Below, one piece after another: positions 26,368-36,459 of a stretch of 64,000 bases of DNA. The notes under the pieces were generated by a model. That model saw only the letters and a program-made list of their open reading frames with translations. It searched no databases and had not been told where the DNA came from. Origin of the DNA: Thermanaerovibrio velox DSM 12556. GTDB taxonomy: Bacteria; Synergistota; Synergistia; Synergistales; Synergistaceae. The stretch spans positions 992,001 to 1,056,000 of the forward strand of contig NZ_CM001377.1 in the NCBI RefSeq assembly GCF_000237825.1. Direction: 5' to 3'. Each line of letters opens with the position of its first letter. Positions within the stretch are counted from its first letter, which is position 1. Both the position numbers and the translations under genes were made by a program.

Positions 26368-27183
26368 CTATGTCTGCTTTCTAAGTAGGTTCCAGATCTC
26401 TAGGTATAGGTCGTAGTAGTAAAGAAATATATCTCCTCCCCCGCGAGGTGGAGATAGTTTTATCGTTCGAACCCCACTAGCCTGCACCGCTGATGATATT
26501 GGGGCAGGGGTCCATGGATCCATGACAACCAACCAGCCCTTTTGTTTAGCGCTACCCAATGCAACCGAAAGAAGGTCCCCCCTAGCCCCTCTCGACCAAT
26601 CCCTCCAAAGATCTAGAGGAGGCCTTGCGGATCGGGAAACCGCAGCACCAATCCACGGTCCCATGGAGCCAGTAAGATCGAGCACCTCTACCCCCTTGAG
26701 CAATTGACGCCCTACCTCCATGGTGCTCTCAAGGCGAGATTGGAACTCCGCCAAACGTCTCTGATAATAGGGATAATTATCCGGATCTTCCTTCGCTAAA
26801 AAGGACAGCACCTTCTGGCCTACGAAAGGCAAAACCGCAGGATCAAAGTAGGCGGTCTCAGACCTGGCACCACCAAGGGGCAAGGGCCTCTCAAAGAGAA
26901 AGCGTGTCCCCTTGTATTTCCCTATGCCGGCTTCGTTCGCCTCGTTCCTGTCTAACGCCACAGCCACCCCCCGTGGAGACGACGACCTAACCATCCTACC
27001 TTGATCATCCCATGTCCTTACGCTGTGAACCTTACCATGAACCCCCGCGATAAAACCGATCATCTGTGCAAGCCAGGGCGATGAAGCCCATATCTCTAGA
27101 GCATAGCCACAAGAAGGCATGAGAACAATCAAAAACAAAACACACAAAATACGAAAAACACAATACCTAATCCCGTTTAACAC
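26368..27183 (-). CDS. exported TroA/ZnuA-like solute-binding protein, probably degenerate
   Basis: A 271-residue protein with a signal peptide (hydrophobic 11-22, then PSCGYA, possibly a poor lipobox). The fold resembles the cluster A-I metal-binding proteins: an early SSPWLAQMIGFIAG block, the long backbone helix DPDNYPYYQRRLAEFQSRLES after DPAVLPFVG, and a second lobe with VVMDPWTPAPISSAVQASGV. The histidines that bind Zn or Mn in ZnuA and TroA are not at their usual places. No permease or ATPase gene is near. It starts at GTG inside the last codons of folD (17-nt overlap), so it is the last gene of the pyrimidine operon. Confidence 0.62.
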   Translation of the reverse strand: MLNGIRYCVFRILCVLFLIVLMPSCGYALEIWASSPWLAQMIGFIAGVHGKVHSVRTWDDQGRMVRSSSPRGVAVALDRNEANEAGIGKYKGTRFLFERPLPLGGARSETAYFDPAVLPFVGQKVLSFLAKEDPDNYPYYQRRLAEFQSRLESTMEVGRQLLKGVEVLDLTGSMGPWIGAAVSRSARPPLDLWRDWSRGARGDLLSVALGSAKQKGWLVVMDPWTPAPISSAVQASGVRTIKLSPPRGGGDIFLYYYDLYLEIWNLLRKQT

Positions 27184-28042
27184 GATCCAGCACCACCAAC
27201 GATCTCTTCTTTTGCTTGCTAGCCAACAGGACCAAATTAGCCAACAGCAGAGCCACAGTCAAAGGGCCAACACCGCCAGGTACTGGGCTTACAGCCCCAG
27301 CTACTCGAACACAAGATGTATCAACGTCTCCTACAAGTCCTTTTTCCGTAGGGGTGGTACCGACATCGACAACCCAAGATCCAGGGGCTATCATGTCCTC
27401 CTTTATAAGGCCAGGGACTCCAGCGGCAGACACCACCACATCAGAGCTTCTTAAAAGATCCCTAAATACATCCCTTGGAGTGTATTTATGTGATTGAAGC
27501 ACCGTGGCATCCCGCTGAAGCAGCATGGCACCTATCGGACGCCCAACGTTTATGCTATGCCCCACCACCGAACAGACCTTGCCCTTTAATTCCCCCAGGC
27601 CATACCACTCCAGCAACCCAATCGAAGCCCATGCAGCACAGGGTAAGGGGTGACCTCCTACCCCTAGAAAAAGCTTACCCAAGTTCTCTGGGTGAACCCC
27701 CTCAACATCCTTAGCGGGATCCATGGACTGGAAAATCCTGGATATGTCCCACCCGGAAGGTAGAGGTGTTTGTACTATTATGCCGTGTACCCCAGGATCC
27801 TCGCTAAGGCCCCTTATGGCCTCTAGCATAGCCCCCTCCCCATCCACTGGGTCCACGTCTATCATAATTCCGCTAGCCCCTACCCTGCTGCAGGCTGTCA
27901 TCTGTCGACGTCGGTAAGCCTCGGAGGCCCCTTCCCGTTGGGCCGACACGGAAGCAAGGGTACAACCACCAAGTTGGGATATAGCATCCTTAACCCAGTT
28001 CATCACCCACTCTGCAGGTTCCTTGCCGCTCATGACCAGCAC
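27167..28042 (-). CDS. folD: FolD-family methylenetetrahydrofolate dehydrogenase, cyclohydrolase Lys replaced
   Basis: FolD normally interconverts 5,10-methylene-, methenyl- and 10-formyl-tetrahydrofolate. From GTG 28042 (GGGGG 8 nt upstream) it is 291 residues. Seen: SEAYRRRQMTAC, VQTPLPSGWD with the conserved Gln, DPAKDVEGVHPENLGKL with the conserved Asp, the Rossmann loop VVGHSINVGRPIG, and the end PVPGGVGPLTVALL. The lysine of the S-x-x-Y-x-x-x-K motif is Gln47 here; in human FolD the matching Lys56 is needed for the cyclohydrolase step but not for dehydrogenation. It may be a dehydrogenase only. It follows pyrE in the operon. Confidence 0.9.
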   Translation of the reverse strand: MLVMSGKEPAEWVMNWVKDAISQLGGCTLASVSAQREGASEAYRRRQMTACSRVGASGIMIDVDPVDGEGAMLEAIRGLSEDPGVHGIIVQTPLPSGWDISRIFQSMDPAKDVEGVHPENLGKLFLGVGGHPLPCAAWASIGLLEWYGLGELKGKVCSVVGHSINVGRPIGAMLLQRDATVLQSHKYTPRDVFRDLLRSSDVVVSAAGVPGLIKEDMIAPGSWVVDVGTTPTEKGLVGDVDTSCVRVAGAVSPVPGGVGPLTVALLLANLVLLASKQKKRSLVVLDRVKRD

Positions 28043-28100
28043 CCAAACCGCCCCCTTAACCATACTAAGAGCACAAAATTCATTACATGGTTAAGTTATA

Positions 28101-28691
28101 TCATATGAAGCGGCTTCCGGGCTTTAGAAGTTTCTCCCCATTAGCACACATAGGGCATGATTCAGGGGCATACACTGGGAATTGGGTCTCCCAAAGGGAC
28201 ATGGTAGGCACCGGGAAAAGATCTTCTTTACCAGATCGGTTAACCAAGGACAAAGCCCCTACCCATTCGGCCCCTATGGAACACATTACATCCACCACTT
28301 CCATTGTGGACTTGCCAGTTGTAAACACGTCCTCAACCACAATAAACCGTACCTTCCCAGGAGCTGGGAAACGCCGCAGCCTCATAACGCCTCCCTCACG
28401 CTCGGTGAATACGAAGGGCAGTCCACCTTGGCGGGCAGTCTCATGGCCTATTACTATTCCCCCCATGGCAGGGGAGACAACCAGATCAGGTGCGAGGTCC
28501 TCAGCCGCTCTAGCCAATTTCTCCCCTGCCCAGGAGGCATAAGACGTGTTAGACAGGAAGAGAGCACACTGAAGATAATCAGAGCTGTGAAGTCCGGATG
28601 ATAGGAGAAAATGCCCCCTCAGATGAGCACCGCTATCCGATAACATGGCAAGGAAATGCCCCAATTCGTCTTTCGTCAACAATCCGGCCAT
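28101..28691 (-). CDS. pyrE: orotate phosphoribosyltransferase
   Basis: It makes OMP from orotate and PRPP, the fifth step of pyrimidine synthesis. The 196-residue product has the PRPP motif FIVVEDVFTTGKST, the substrate loop region LVVSPAMGGIVIG, and FVFTEREGG. The C-terminal CPMCANGEKLLKPGSR is typical of one bacterial PyrE group. ATG 28691 has GGAGG 9 nt upstream; this ribosome site lies inside the last codons of pyrF, so the two are coupled. folD starts 58 nt after its stop. Confidence 0.96.
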   Translation of the reverse strand: MAGLLTKDELGHFLAMLSDSGAHLRGHFLLSSGLHSSDYLQCALFLSNTSYASWAGEKLARAAEDLAPDLVVSPAMGGIVIGHETARQGGLPFVFTEREGGVMRLRRFPAPGKVRFIVVEDVFTTGKSTMEVVDVMCSIGAEWVGALSLVNRSGKEDLFPVPTMSLWETQFPVYAPESCPMCANGEKLLKPGSRFI

Positions 28692-28692
28692 A

Positions 28693-29388
28693 TCAATAAA
28701 CCTCCATAGTCTCAACTATATGCTCCACCCTAGATCTCTTGTCCTGGGCTTCCAGTATGGGGCGTCCAATCACCAAAAAATCCGCCCCCTCTTTGATCGC
28801 CTGAGAAGGTCCCATTACCCTGGCCTGATCATGACGGTTTTCACCAGGCATCCTTATCCCTGGGACCACGGTAAACAGATTGGGGGCCTTTTGCTTTACA
28901 AGCTTCAGATCTCTGGGGCTGCACACCACCCCCTGCACACCCGATTGCTGAGCCAACCCTGCCCTGTGCGATAGGGCCTCATCCATAGAGCAACCAGGGC
29001 AAACCCTATCCCACTGATCCTCCCCAAGGCTTGTTAAAACCGTAACCGCAAGGATGTTGACCCCTCCACGAGTTTCTGAAGCCCTTTTCATCATCTCCTC
29101 CCCTCCCGCGGCGTGAACGGTCAAAGCCCAAAGACCGGTAGACGCAAAGACATCTACCGCAGAAGCCACAGTGTTAGGTATGTCGTGAAGCTTTAGGTCC
29201 AGGAATACTTGGTAACCGCGCTGAATGACCTCCTGTACGAAAGCAAGCCCCCCAAGGGCAAAAAGCCTCGGACCTATCTTCACACGGTGAACCGAATCCC
29301 CTACTACGTTGAGAACCCCTATGGCCTCTTCCAAAGAGTTCACATCTAAAGCCAATATCAGCCTATCCCTAGCTTTCAGTGCAGCCAT
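28693..29388 (-). CDS. pyrF: orotidine 5'-phosphate decarboxylase
   Basis: It converts OMP to UMP, the last step of the pathway. The 231-residue TIM-barrel protein has LILALDVNSLEEA at the N-terminus, VKIGPRLFALGG, and the catalytic DLKLHDIPNT with the Asp-Lys-x-x-Asp network. VVPGIRMPGENRHDQARV is the phosphate-binding region near the C-terminus. ATG has GGGGAGG 7 nt upstream. It lies between pyrD (37 nt gap) and pyrE (1 nt gap). Confidence 0.97.
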   Translation of the reverse strand: MAALKARDRLILALDVNSLEEAIGVLNVVGDSVHRVKIGPRLFALGGLAFVQEVIQRGYQVFLDLKLHDIPNTVASAVDVFASTGLWALTVHAAGGEEMMKRASETRGGVNILAVTVLTSLGEDQWDRVCPGCSMDEALSHRAGLAQQSGVQGVVCSPRDLKLVKQKAPNLFTVVPGIRMPGENRHDQARVMGPSQAIKEGADFLVIGRPILEAQDKRSRVEHIVETMEVY

Positions 29389-29425
29389 TTAAAAACCTCC
29401 CCGAAAAATCTTTAATTTTAATAAC

Positions 29426-30400
29426 TTAAAATCCCCTGCCTCCACGGTTTAACCCATGCCCTCCTCTGTGGGCCACCCCTACAAGCTCATTCAAAGAGCC
29501 GATTGACCTATCTTCAAGGAACCGGCCTATGCCTTCCAAAATCTTCTTGGGAATTCCCATGTCCCTGAAGAGGCAAGTCCCAATTTCGACCGCAGAGGCA
29601 CCAGCCATAATTGCCTCCAAGGCGTCTTCCGCAGAACATACACCGCCAGAAGCGATAAGGGGGACCGGAACCTTCCCGTAAAGCTTAAAGAGCAACCTAA
29701 TCGTAAGGGGCAACACCGCAGGCCCAGAAAGACCTGCAAAGACCCTATCAAAAGCAGGAAGTCCCGTCTTTATGTCCACCGCAGCTCCTAGCCACGTATT
29801 GGCCACCACCAACCCGTCAGCTCCAGCCTCCACAGCAGACAGGGCCACCGTTTCGATATCCCTCGCTTGGGGCGTAAGCTTGGCCCATATAATCCCATCC
29901 CAGGCATCCCTGGCAGCACTTACAGCCTCAAAAGTCCGCCCTGGATCCTCCCCCCAAATTGATCCCTCCCCATCTGCGTTAGGGCATGACAGGTTCAGCT
30001 CCAAAACTGAGATCAAGGAGCTTATCCCCCTTTTATAAATTAAATCTAACATCCTCTTTATCTCTTCCGTGGAGGAGAAGGCCATGTTTAAGGCAACCTT
30101 CTTGCCAGTTTCAGTAAGATTTGGCAGACAATCCATGAAAACATCTAGGCCTGGGTTTTCAAGCCCTATGCTGTTAAGTAGGCCCGACGGCGTTTCCCAA
30201 AGCCTATTCCCCCTGTTGCCCTTCCTAGGGTAAAGCGTGATCCCCTTGCTGCAGATCAGCTCACACCCCTCAATGGAACTCCAGACATCCGCATCCATGG
30301 GGATTATGCCCGATGCCACTACAAGGGGAGATCCAAGCATTAAGGGCCCAACACTTACGCTAGGCACGTTGCACTTTGGTGAATTAAAGGATTTCGTCAT
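29426..30400 (-). CDS. pyrD: dihydroorotate dehydrogenase, catalytic subunit (type 1B)
   Basis: It oxidises dihydroorotate to orotate with FMN; in type 1B the electrons pass to PyrK and then to NAD. The 324-residue barrel shows ASGIIPMDADVW, SKGITLYPRKGNRG, ELNLSCPNADG with the catalytic Cys, and the FMN-phosphate region LIASGGVCSAEDALEAIMAGASAVEIG. ATG 30400 has GGAGG 9 nt upstream and lies inside the end of pyrK. Type 1B enzymes suit anaerobes because they need no quinone. Confidence 0.96.
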   Translation of the reverse strand: MTKSFNSPKCNVPSVSVGPLMLGSPLVVASGIIPMDADVWSSIEGCELICSKGITLYPRKGNRGNRLWETPSGLLNSIGLENPGLDVFMDCLPNLTETGKKVALNMAFSSTEEIKRMLDLIYKRGISSLISVLELNLSCPNADGEGSIWGEDPGRTFEAVSAARDAWDGIIWAKLTPQARDIETVALSAVEAGADGLVVANTWLGAAVDIKTGLPAFDRVFAGLSGPAVLPLTIRLLFKLYGKVPVPLIASGGVCSAEDALEAIMAGASAVEIGTCLFRDMGIPKKILEGIGRFLEDRSIGSLNELVGVAHRGGHGLNRGGRGF

Positions 30401-31175
30401 CAACGATATCCTCCCCAGGGAAGAAGGGCCCTTCCTTACAAACCCTGGCCCTCTTATTACCCTTTAAGTCTATGGAACAACCAAGACATCCACCCAAACC
30501 ACATGCCATGCGTCGCTCAATGCCCAGCAAGACCTTAAAACCCCGCTGTTTAGATGCTCCAAGCACACCCCTCAGCATCCCTGCGGGACCACAGGCAACC
30601 ACAGTGGCATCGCACAAGTCCAGGGAATTCATGGCATCAATTCCGTTACCCCTAAATTCCGTGCTACCATCCTCCGAGGCTAAAAGAACCTCACATCCCT
30701 TAGGTATAGAAACAAAGTCAAGACAACTTCTAGCTAATTCCATCCACTCCTCGCCACCCCTGAAAGCCCATATCATGCTATCCGTCGAGTGAACAGCTGG
30801 GAGTGCAAGCAACGAGGCTATGCCAAATCCACCACCCAAAAGAATCAAGGGACCTTTTTCTTTTTTGGGTATATTAATAGGGCTTCCAAGGGGTGCATTA
30901 ATGCGTATAGATCCCCCAACGGGCATGTCAAGCAAAATCCCTGTGCCACGTCCTACGCGTTGGCATAGGAAGAGGAGGTTCCCATCAACCTCCGATGCTA
31001 TGCCCAGCGGCCTGCCCAACAAGGGATCCATGGAATCCGAAGGAAAGAGCATGGCGAACTGCCCGGGCTTCCATGACACCGGCTCATGGGGCCTTACCAG
31101 AAGCAGACCTCCCAAACTCCCGAAGACCTGCTTGGAAACCAAGGAACAAGGGATGCTAGCATGCGAACAGCTCAT
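30384..31175 (-). CDS. pyrK: dihydroorotate dehydrogenase electron-transfer subunit
   Basis: PyrK is the FAD and 2Fe-2S partner of type 1B PyrD and reduces NAD. The 263-residue product has the ferredoxin-reductase-like FAD domain with GRPLGIA (RPxSxx-like), GRGTGIL and LLGGGFGIASLLAL, and the C-terminal 2Fe-2S ligands spaced C-x4-C-x2-C-x11-C starting at CGLGGCLGC. The ATG shares one base with the pyrC stop (TAATG), so translation is coupled. It overlaps pyrD by 17 nt. Confidence 0.95.
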   Translation of the reverse strand: MSCSHASIPCSLVSKQVFGSLGGLLLVRPHEPVSWKPGQFAMLFPSDSMDPLLGRPLGIASEVDGNLLFLCQRVGRGTGILLDMPVGGSIRINAPLGSPINIPKKEKGPLILLGGGFGIASLLALPAVHSTDSMIWAFRGGEEWMELARSCLDFVSIPKGCEVLLASEDGSTEFRGNGIDAMNSLDLCDATVVACGPAGMLRGVLGASKQRGFKVLLGIERRMACGLGGCLGCSIDLKGNKRARVCKEGPFFPGEDIVDDEIL

Positions 31176-32460
31176 TAATCCTGAGACCTCCAGGCGATCT
31201 TTCCACCCACCAAGGTCATTACAGGCCACCCCTTTAGGACTACCCCATCCCATGGACCAAACTTACACTTGCTCAACCAGGAGGAACAGGAGACCTTGCT
31301 CACCTTATCAAGGTCTAAAATGGTGAGGTCAGCCCTTGTCCCAACCTCAAAGGCATGGAAGCCCTGATTGATTATCTTTCTCGGTGCAATGCTCATGGCA
31401 GCAAGGACCCTCTCCGTTGGGACTCCTCGACGGACAGCCCCATCCAAAACAGCTGCCGCCGCGCACTCCAGGGAAGCTATCCCAAACGCGGCTTCCTGAA
31501 AGGGCAGATCCTTTTCATCAAGATGCCAAGGGGCGTGATCGGTAGCTACGGCATCCACTGTACCATCCATGAGGCCCTCCCAAAGGGCTTCCCTATCCTC
31601 CGGAGATCTGAGCGGTGGGTTGACCTTGAAGACCGCATCGTACCCCGAGGCTATCACGTCATCTTCAGAGAAAGTCAAGTGGTGGGGAGTTACGTCACAG
31701 GTCACATCAACCCCCTCTCCCTTGGCCCTTCTTATCATCTCCACAGACCTAGCGGTGCTAATGTGAGTGAGATGTATTGACCCCCCAGTATTTCTGGCAA
31801 GCTCTATAGCCCTCACGACCCCAAGCTCCTCTGATACGGATGGGATGCCCTTAAGGCCACTAAGACAGCTCACTCTACCTTCGTGCACATGTCCACCCAA
31901 GGAAAGGGATGTATCTTCTGGGTGTTCCATCAGCCTTATGCCAGTTCCCTTAAGATATATTAAAGCCAGTCTGAGCAAGGAGGAGCTTTTAACAGGGGCT
32001 CCATCGTCAGTAAACATCACCGCCCCAGCCTCGGCCATTTTGAGTAATTCCGCCATCTCCTCTCCCTTTCGGCCTTTGCTAACACAACCGGAGGGCAGAA
32101 CGCTAGCACCTTCCAGGAGATTGCCTTTCATTGCCATATGCTCAACCAAGAAAGCATCGTCAATCGGCGGATTCGTATTCGGCATGGCCACGACAGAGGT
32201 AAATCCTCCAGCACAAGCCGCCATCGAACCGGACCTTAAATCCTCCCTCCACTCGAAACCCGGTTCCCTGAGATGACAGTGAATGTCCACAAAACCGGTA
32301 CTCACCAGTTTGCCTTCCAGGTCCTCCACTTCTCCTCTGAAGTCAACAGGCAAATCCTTAGATATCGACGCCACCCTATCGCCCTCTACAACCACATGAA
32401 AAAGCCCTTCCTGTATGGCGTTACCGTCAAAAACCTTGGCGTTTTTAAGCAAAAGGCTCA

Positions 32461-32461
<1 letters not shown>
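31175..32461 (-). CDS. pyrC: dihydroorotase
   Basis: It closes carbamoyl-aspartate to dihydroorotate. The 428-residue amidohydrolase has the metal motif VDIHCHLREPG near residue 57, MPNTNPP, and the late DHAPWHLDEK with the catalytic Asp region. This is the class I (PyrC of Bacillus) type. ATG 32461 shares a base with the pyrB TGA (TGATG) and has GGAGGTG 7 nt upstream. Downstream pyrK starts the same way. Confidence 0.97.
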
Positions 32462-33928
<1,467 letters not shown>

Positions 33929-33950
33929 TTAACATCCCCCCCAAAGGCAT

Positions 33951-33989
33951 AAAAAAACGAGGGATCGCTGGATAGACCAGCGTCCCCCG
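33951..33989 (-). terminator. attenuator terminator in the pyr leader
   Basis: On the minus strand the arms around CGCTGG/CCAGCG with flanking G- and C-runs form a long stem, followed by seven T. It lies 23 nt before the pyrR start, where a PyrR-controlled terminator belongs. Confidence 0.87.
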
Positions 33990-34040
33990 TGTCATTAAAG
34001 CTCAACATTAGAGAAGATACAAACATGGCACACCCCCCAG

Positions 34041-34070
34041 CCTTGGGGTCTCTCTGGACCCTCTTAAAGG
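34041..34070 (-). promoter_or_regulatory. PyrR-binding hairpin (anti-antiterminator) in the pyr leader
   Basis: On the minus strand GGGTC and GACCC enclose the hexaloop CAGAGA, with an outer CCTT/AAGG stem and a purine-rich bulge on the 5' side. The loop fits the CNGNGA consensus of PyrR sites (UCCAGAGAG in Bacillus). It starts about 8 nt after the predicted transcription start and lies before the terminator. Confidence 0.78.
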
Positions 34071-34083
34071 CTCTTCACAGGGG

Positions 34084-34112
34084 AGTTTACACCATTCAAT
34101 GGCTTTATGCAA
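34084..34112 (-). promoter_or_regulatory. promoter of the pyr operon
   Basis: TTGCAT, 17 nt and TAAACT on the minus strand. It gives a leader of about 150 nt that holds the PyrR site and the attenuator. It lies in the 202-bp gap between rnc and pyrR. Confidence 0.77.
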
Positions 34113-34130
34113 CCGGTTGCAAGCGATCAT

Positions 34131-34814
34131 TTATTTCTCCGACAACTTGGAGAGAGCCTCCGAAGCAGCCAACGCTTCTGCTTCCTTGCGAGTTTTACCT
34201 CTACCCCTACCAAGTAATCTACCCCCACACCACACAGACACCCAAAAAGTAGCATCATGGGGTGGCCCAGAGGTCCTCTCCAGTTTATACTTAGGTGCTC
34301 CAAGTCCTTGATGCTGAAGCCTCTCCTGAAGGGCAGACTTGGGATCACACGCATCGACATCAACATCCAGGGATATGAACTTTAAAACCACTTCCATTGC
34401 CCTCTCTATGCCCCCATCCAGGTATACCGCTCCCAGCAAGGCTTCAAAGGCATCTGCCAATATGCTGTCCGTGGCCCCATTTTTTAACGCCTTTCCAAGT
34501 CGAAGATGATCGGCAAGCCCTGCTGTCCTAGCCGCATTAGCCAGGGCCTCACAACAAACCACCCTCGCCCTCATCTTTGTAAGACGCCCCTCCCGCTCCG
34601 AGGGGTACCGGATGAACAGCTCCTCCGCCACACAAAGCCCTATAACCGAGTCACCTAGAAACTCCAGCCTCTCATTGCAATAGCTTAGCCCAGACTCGTT
34701 GGCAAAGGAAGAGTGCGTTAGTGCTTCAATTAAAAGTTGGGTATCGGAGAACCGATACCCAACCGCTTTCTGCAGGGCCTCAATCGATCTCTCAAGGTCC
34801 TGGGAATCCGCCAT
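34131..34814 (-). CDS. rnc: ribonuclease III
   Basis: It cuts double-stranded RNA and matures rRNA precursors. The 227-residue product has the RNase III signature NERLEFLGDSVIG near residue 43, the second catalytic block DAFEALLGAVYLDGG, and a C-terminal double-stranded-RNA-binding domain (DPKSALQERLQHQG to the end, with KTRKEAEALAASEAL). ATG has GAGGG upstream. It starts 5 nt after the fabF stop and is the last gene of the fatty-acid operon. Confidence 0.96.
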   Translation of the reverse strand: MADSQDLERSIEALQKAVGYRFSDTQLLIEALTHSSFANESGLSYCNERLEFLGDSVIGLCVAEELFIRYPSEREGRLTKMRARVVCCEALANAARTAGLADHLRLGKALKNGATDSILADAFEALLGAVYLDGGIERAMEVVLKFISLDVDVDACDPKSALQERLQHQGLGAPKYKLERTSGPPHDATFWVSVWCGGRLLGRGRGKTRKEAEALAASEALSKLSEK

Positions 34815-34819
34815 GAGTT

Positions 34820-36058
34820 CTATCCCTCGTACTTCTTGAGAGCTAAAACAGCATTATGGCCGCCAAAACCGAAGTTATTCACCAGCACACAGCGAACGTC
34901 CTTCCTAATCGCTTTAGTACCCACCACGTTGACGTTGCACTCGGGATCCGGGTTCTCATAGTTCAAGGTCGGATGCACTATACCTTCAACTATGGATTGC
35001 AAGGCCGCTATGGTCTCAAGAGCACCGGCAGCGCCCAGGCCGTGACCTATCATAGACTTGGTAGAGTTTACCAAAACATCGTTCGCCCGGTCACCAAATA
35101 GGGATCTTATGGCAGCACTCTCCATCTTATCGTTCAATGGGGTAGAGGTGCCGTGGGCGTTTATAAGATCCACTTCATCGGGGCTGAGACCAGCCTTACG
35201 AAGCGCCATCTCCATAGCCCGCCTGGGACCTTCACCCTCAGGATCCGGGGCAGTGATGTGGTAGGCATCACAGGTATTACCGTACCCCACGACCTCGGCG
35301 ATTATGTTAGCCCCCCTCTTAAGGGCATGCTCCAGCTCCTCAAATATGAGGATACCAGCCCCCTCCCCCATAACAAACCCATCCCTCTCAATGTCAAAGG
35401 GCCTGGAAGCCCGTTGAGGCTCGTCATTTCGGGTAGACAGGGCCTTAAGGGCCGCAAAACCAGCCACCGCAATTGGGGTTATAGCCGCCTCTGCACCTCC
35501 GGTTATCATCACATCCGCATCGCCCCGCAAGATGGTCTCATAGGCCTCTCCCATGCTGTGCGTAGCAGAAGCACAGGCGGTAACCACCGCCATGTTAGGG
35601 CCCTTAGCTCCGTAGGTTATGGCCACATAAGCGGCTGGCATGTTGCTCAGCATCATAGGAACGAAGAAGGGACTCACTCGAGATGGGCCCTTATCCCGGA
35701 GTATCCCATAGTTTTCATTGGTGGTGTTTATACCCCCCTCGCCACTTCCTACATAGACTCCGAAGCGGTAGGGATCTATCTTATGCACGTCCAGCTGTGC
35801 ATCCTTAACCGCCATGGCGGCGGCAGCGGTGACGAAGTGGATGACCCGGTCCGCTCTGCGGGCCTCCTTCTTGTCCATCCAATCTTCAGGGTTAAAATCT
35901 TTCACCTCAGCGGCTATTTTAACCGCATAATCGGTAGCATCGAAGAGAGAGATGGTGCCAACACCGCTGCGGCCCTCCTCCAGGGCACGCCAATAGGTCT
36001 CTCGGCCAAGTCCTATGGGGCTTACGACTCCGAGGCCCGTGACGACGACTCTTCTCAA
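34820..36058 (-). CDS. fabF: 3-oxoacyl-ACP synthase II
   Basis: It elongates acyl-ACP with malonyl-ACP in fatty-acid synthesis. The 412-residue thiolase-fold enzyme has VVTGLGVVSPIG, the active-site Cys in VTACASATHS, and the two catalytic His segments INAHGTSTPLND and KSMIGHGLGAAGA. Near the end VNNFGFGGHNA is the usual closing motif. TTG start with GGGAG 9 nt upstream. acpP lies 129 nt upstream and rnc directly follows. Confidence 0.97.
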   Translation of the reverse strand: MRRVVVTGLGVVSPIGLGRETYWRALEEGRSGVGTISLFDATDYAVKIAAEVKDFNPEDWMDKKEARRADRVIHFVTAAAAMAVKDAQLDVHKIDPYRFGVYVGSGEGGINTTNENYGILRDKGPSRVSPFFVPMMLSNMPAAYVAITYGAKGPNMAVVTACASATHSMGEAYETILRGDADVMITGGAEAAITPIAVAGFAALKALSTRNDEPQRASRPFDIERDGFVMGEGAGILIFEELEHALKRGANIIAEVVGYGNTCDAYHITAPDPEGEGPRRAMEMALRKAGLSPDEVDLINAHGTSTPLNDKMESAAIRSLFGDRANDVLVNSTKSMIGHGLGAAGALETIAALQSIVEGIVHPTLNYENPDPECNVNVVGTKAIRKDVRCVLVNNFGFGGHNAVLALKKYEG

Positions 36059-36187
36059 ACCAGGTCACTCCCTTGTATTGAGGGTTTTCTCACTTTCCGC
36101 AGCCTTAAAAAAACAGTTGCCAACGACAATCGTGGCCTTAATCCTAAACATATGGGGGATGGGAAGCTCCATCCCCCTGGAACGCTG

Positions 36188-36439
36188 CTACTCCTCGATA
36201 CCAAGCTTGCTCTTCACGTAGTTGATAGCATCACCAACGGTAGCAAGCTTCTCCGCATCCTCGTCGGGGATCTCGATATCGAACTCCTCCTCAATACCCA
36301 TGATAAGCTCCACTATATCGAGGGAGTCCGCTCCCAGGTCCTCCACAAAGGAAGCCTCGGGCTTGATCTGATCCTCCTCCACGTTAAGGCGATCCATCAC
36401 TATCTCCTTTAAGCGGGACATGAGCTCCTCCATCTGCAT
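36188..36439 (-). CDS. acpP: acyl carrier protein
   Basis: The small acidic carrier of growing acyl chains. The 83-residue product has the phosphopantetheine site [13 protein letters not shown]. Many acidic residues are typical. ATG 36439 is preferred over GTG 36448 because GGAGGTG lies 6 nt upstream. It lies 20 nt after fabG and 129 nt before fabF, a standard order. Confidence 0.97.
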   Translation of the reverse strand: MQMEELMSRLKEIVMDRLNVEEDQIKPEASFVEDLGADSLDIVELIMGIEEEFDIEIPDEDAEKLATVGDAINYVKSKLGIEE

Positions 36440-36459
36440 TTCATTCACCTCCTTCCAAG

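Noticed and set aside
35153-36412. Open frame of about 420 codons on the plus strand, antisense to fabF and acpP
   Set aside because: It lies fully opposite two certain genes, has no ribosome site and no family motifs; its length reflects codon bias of fabF.
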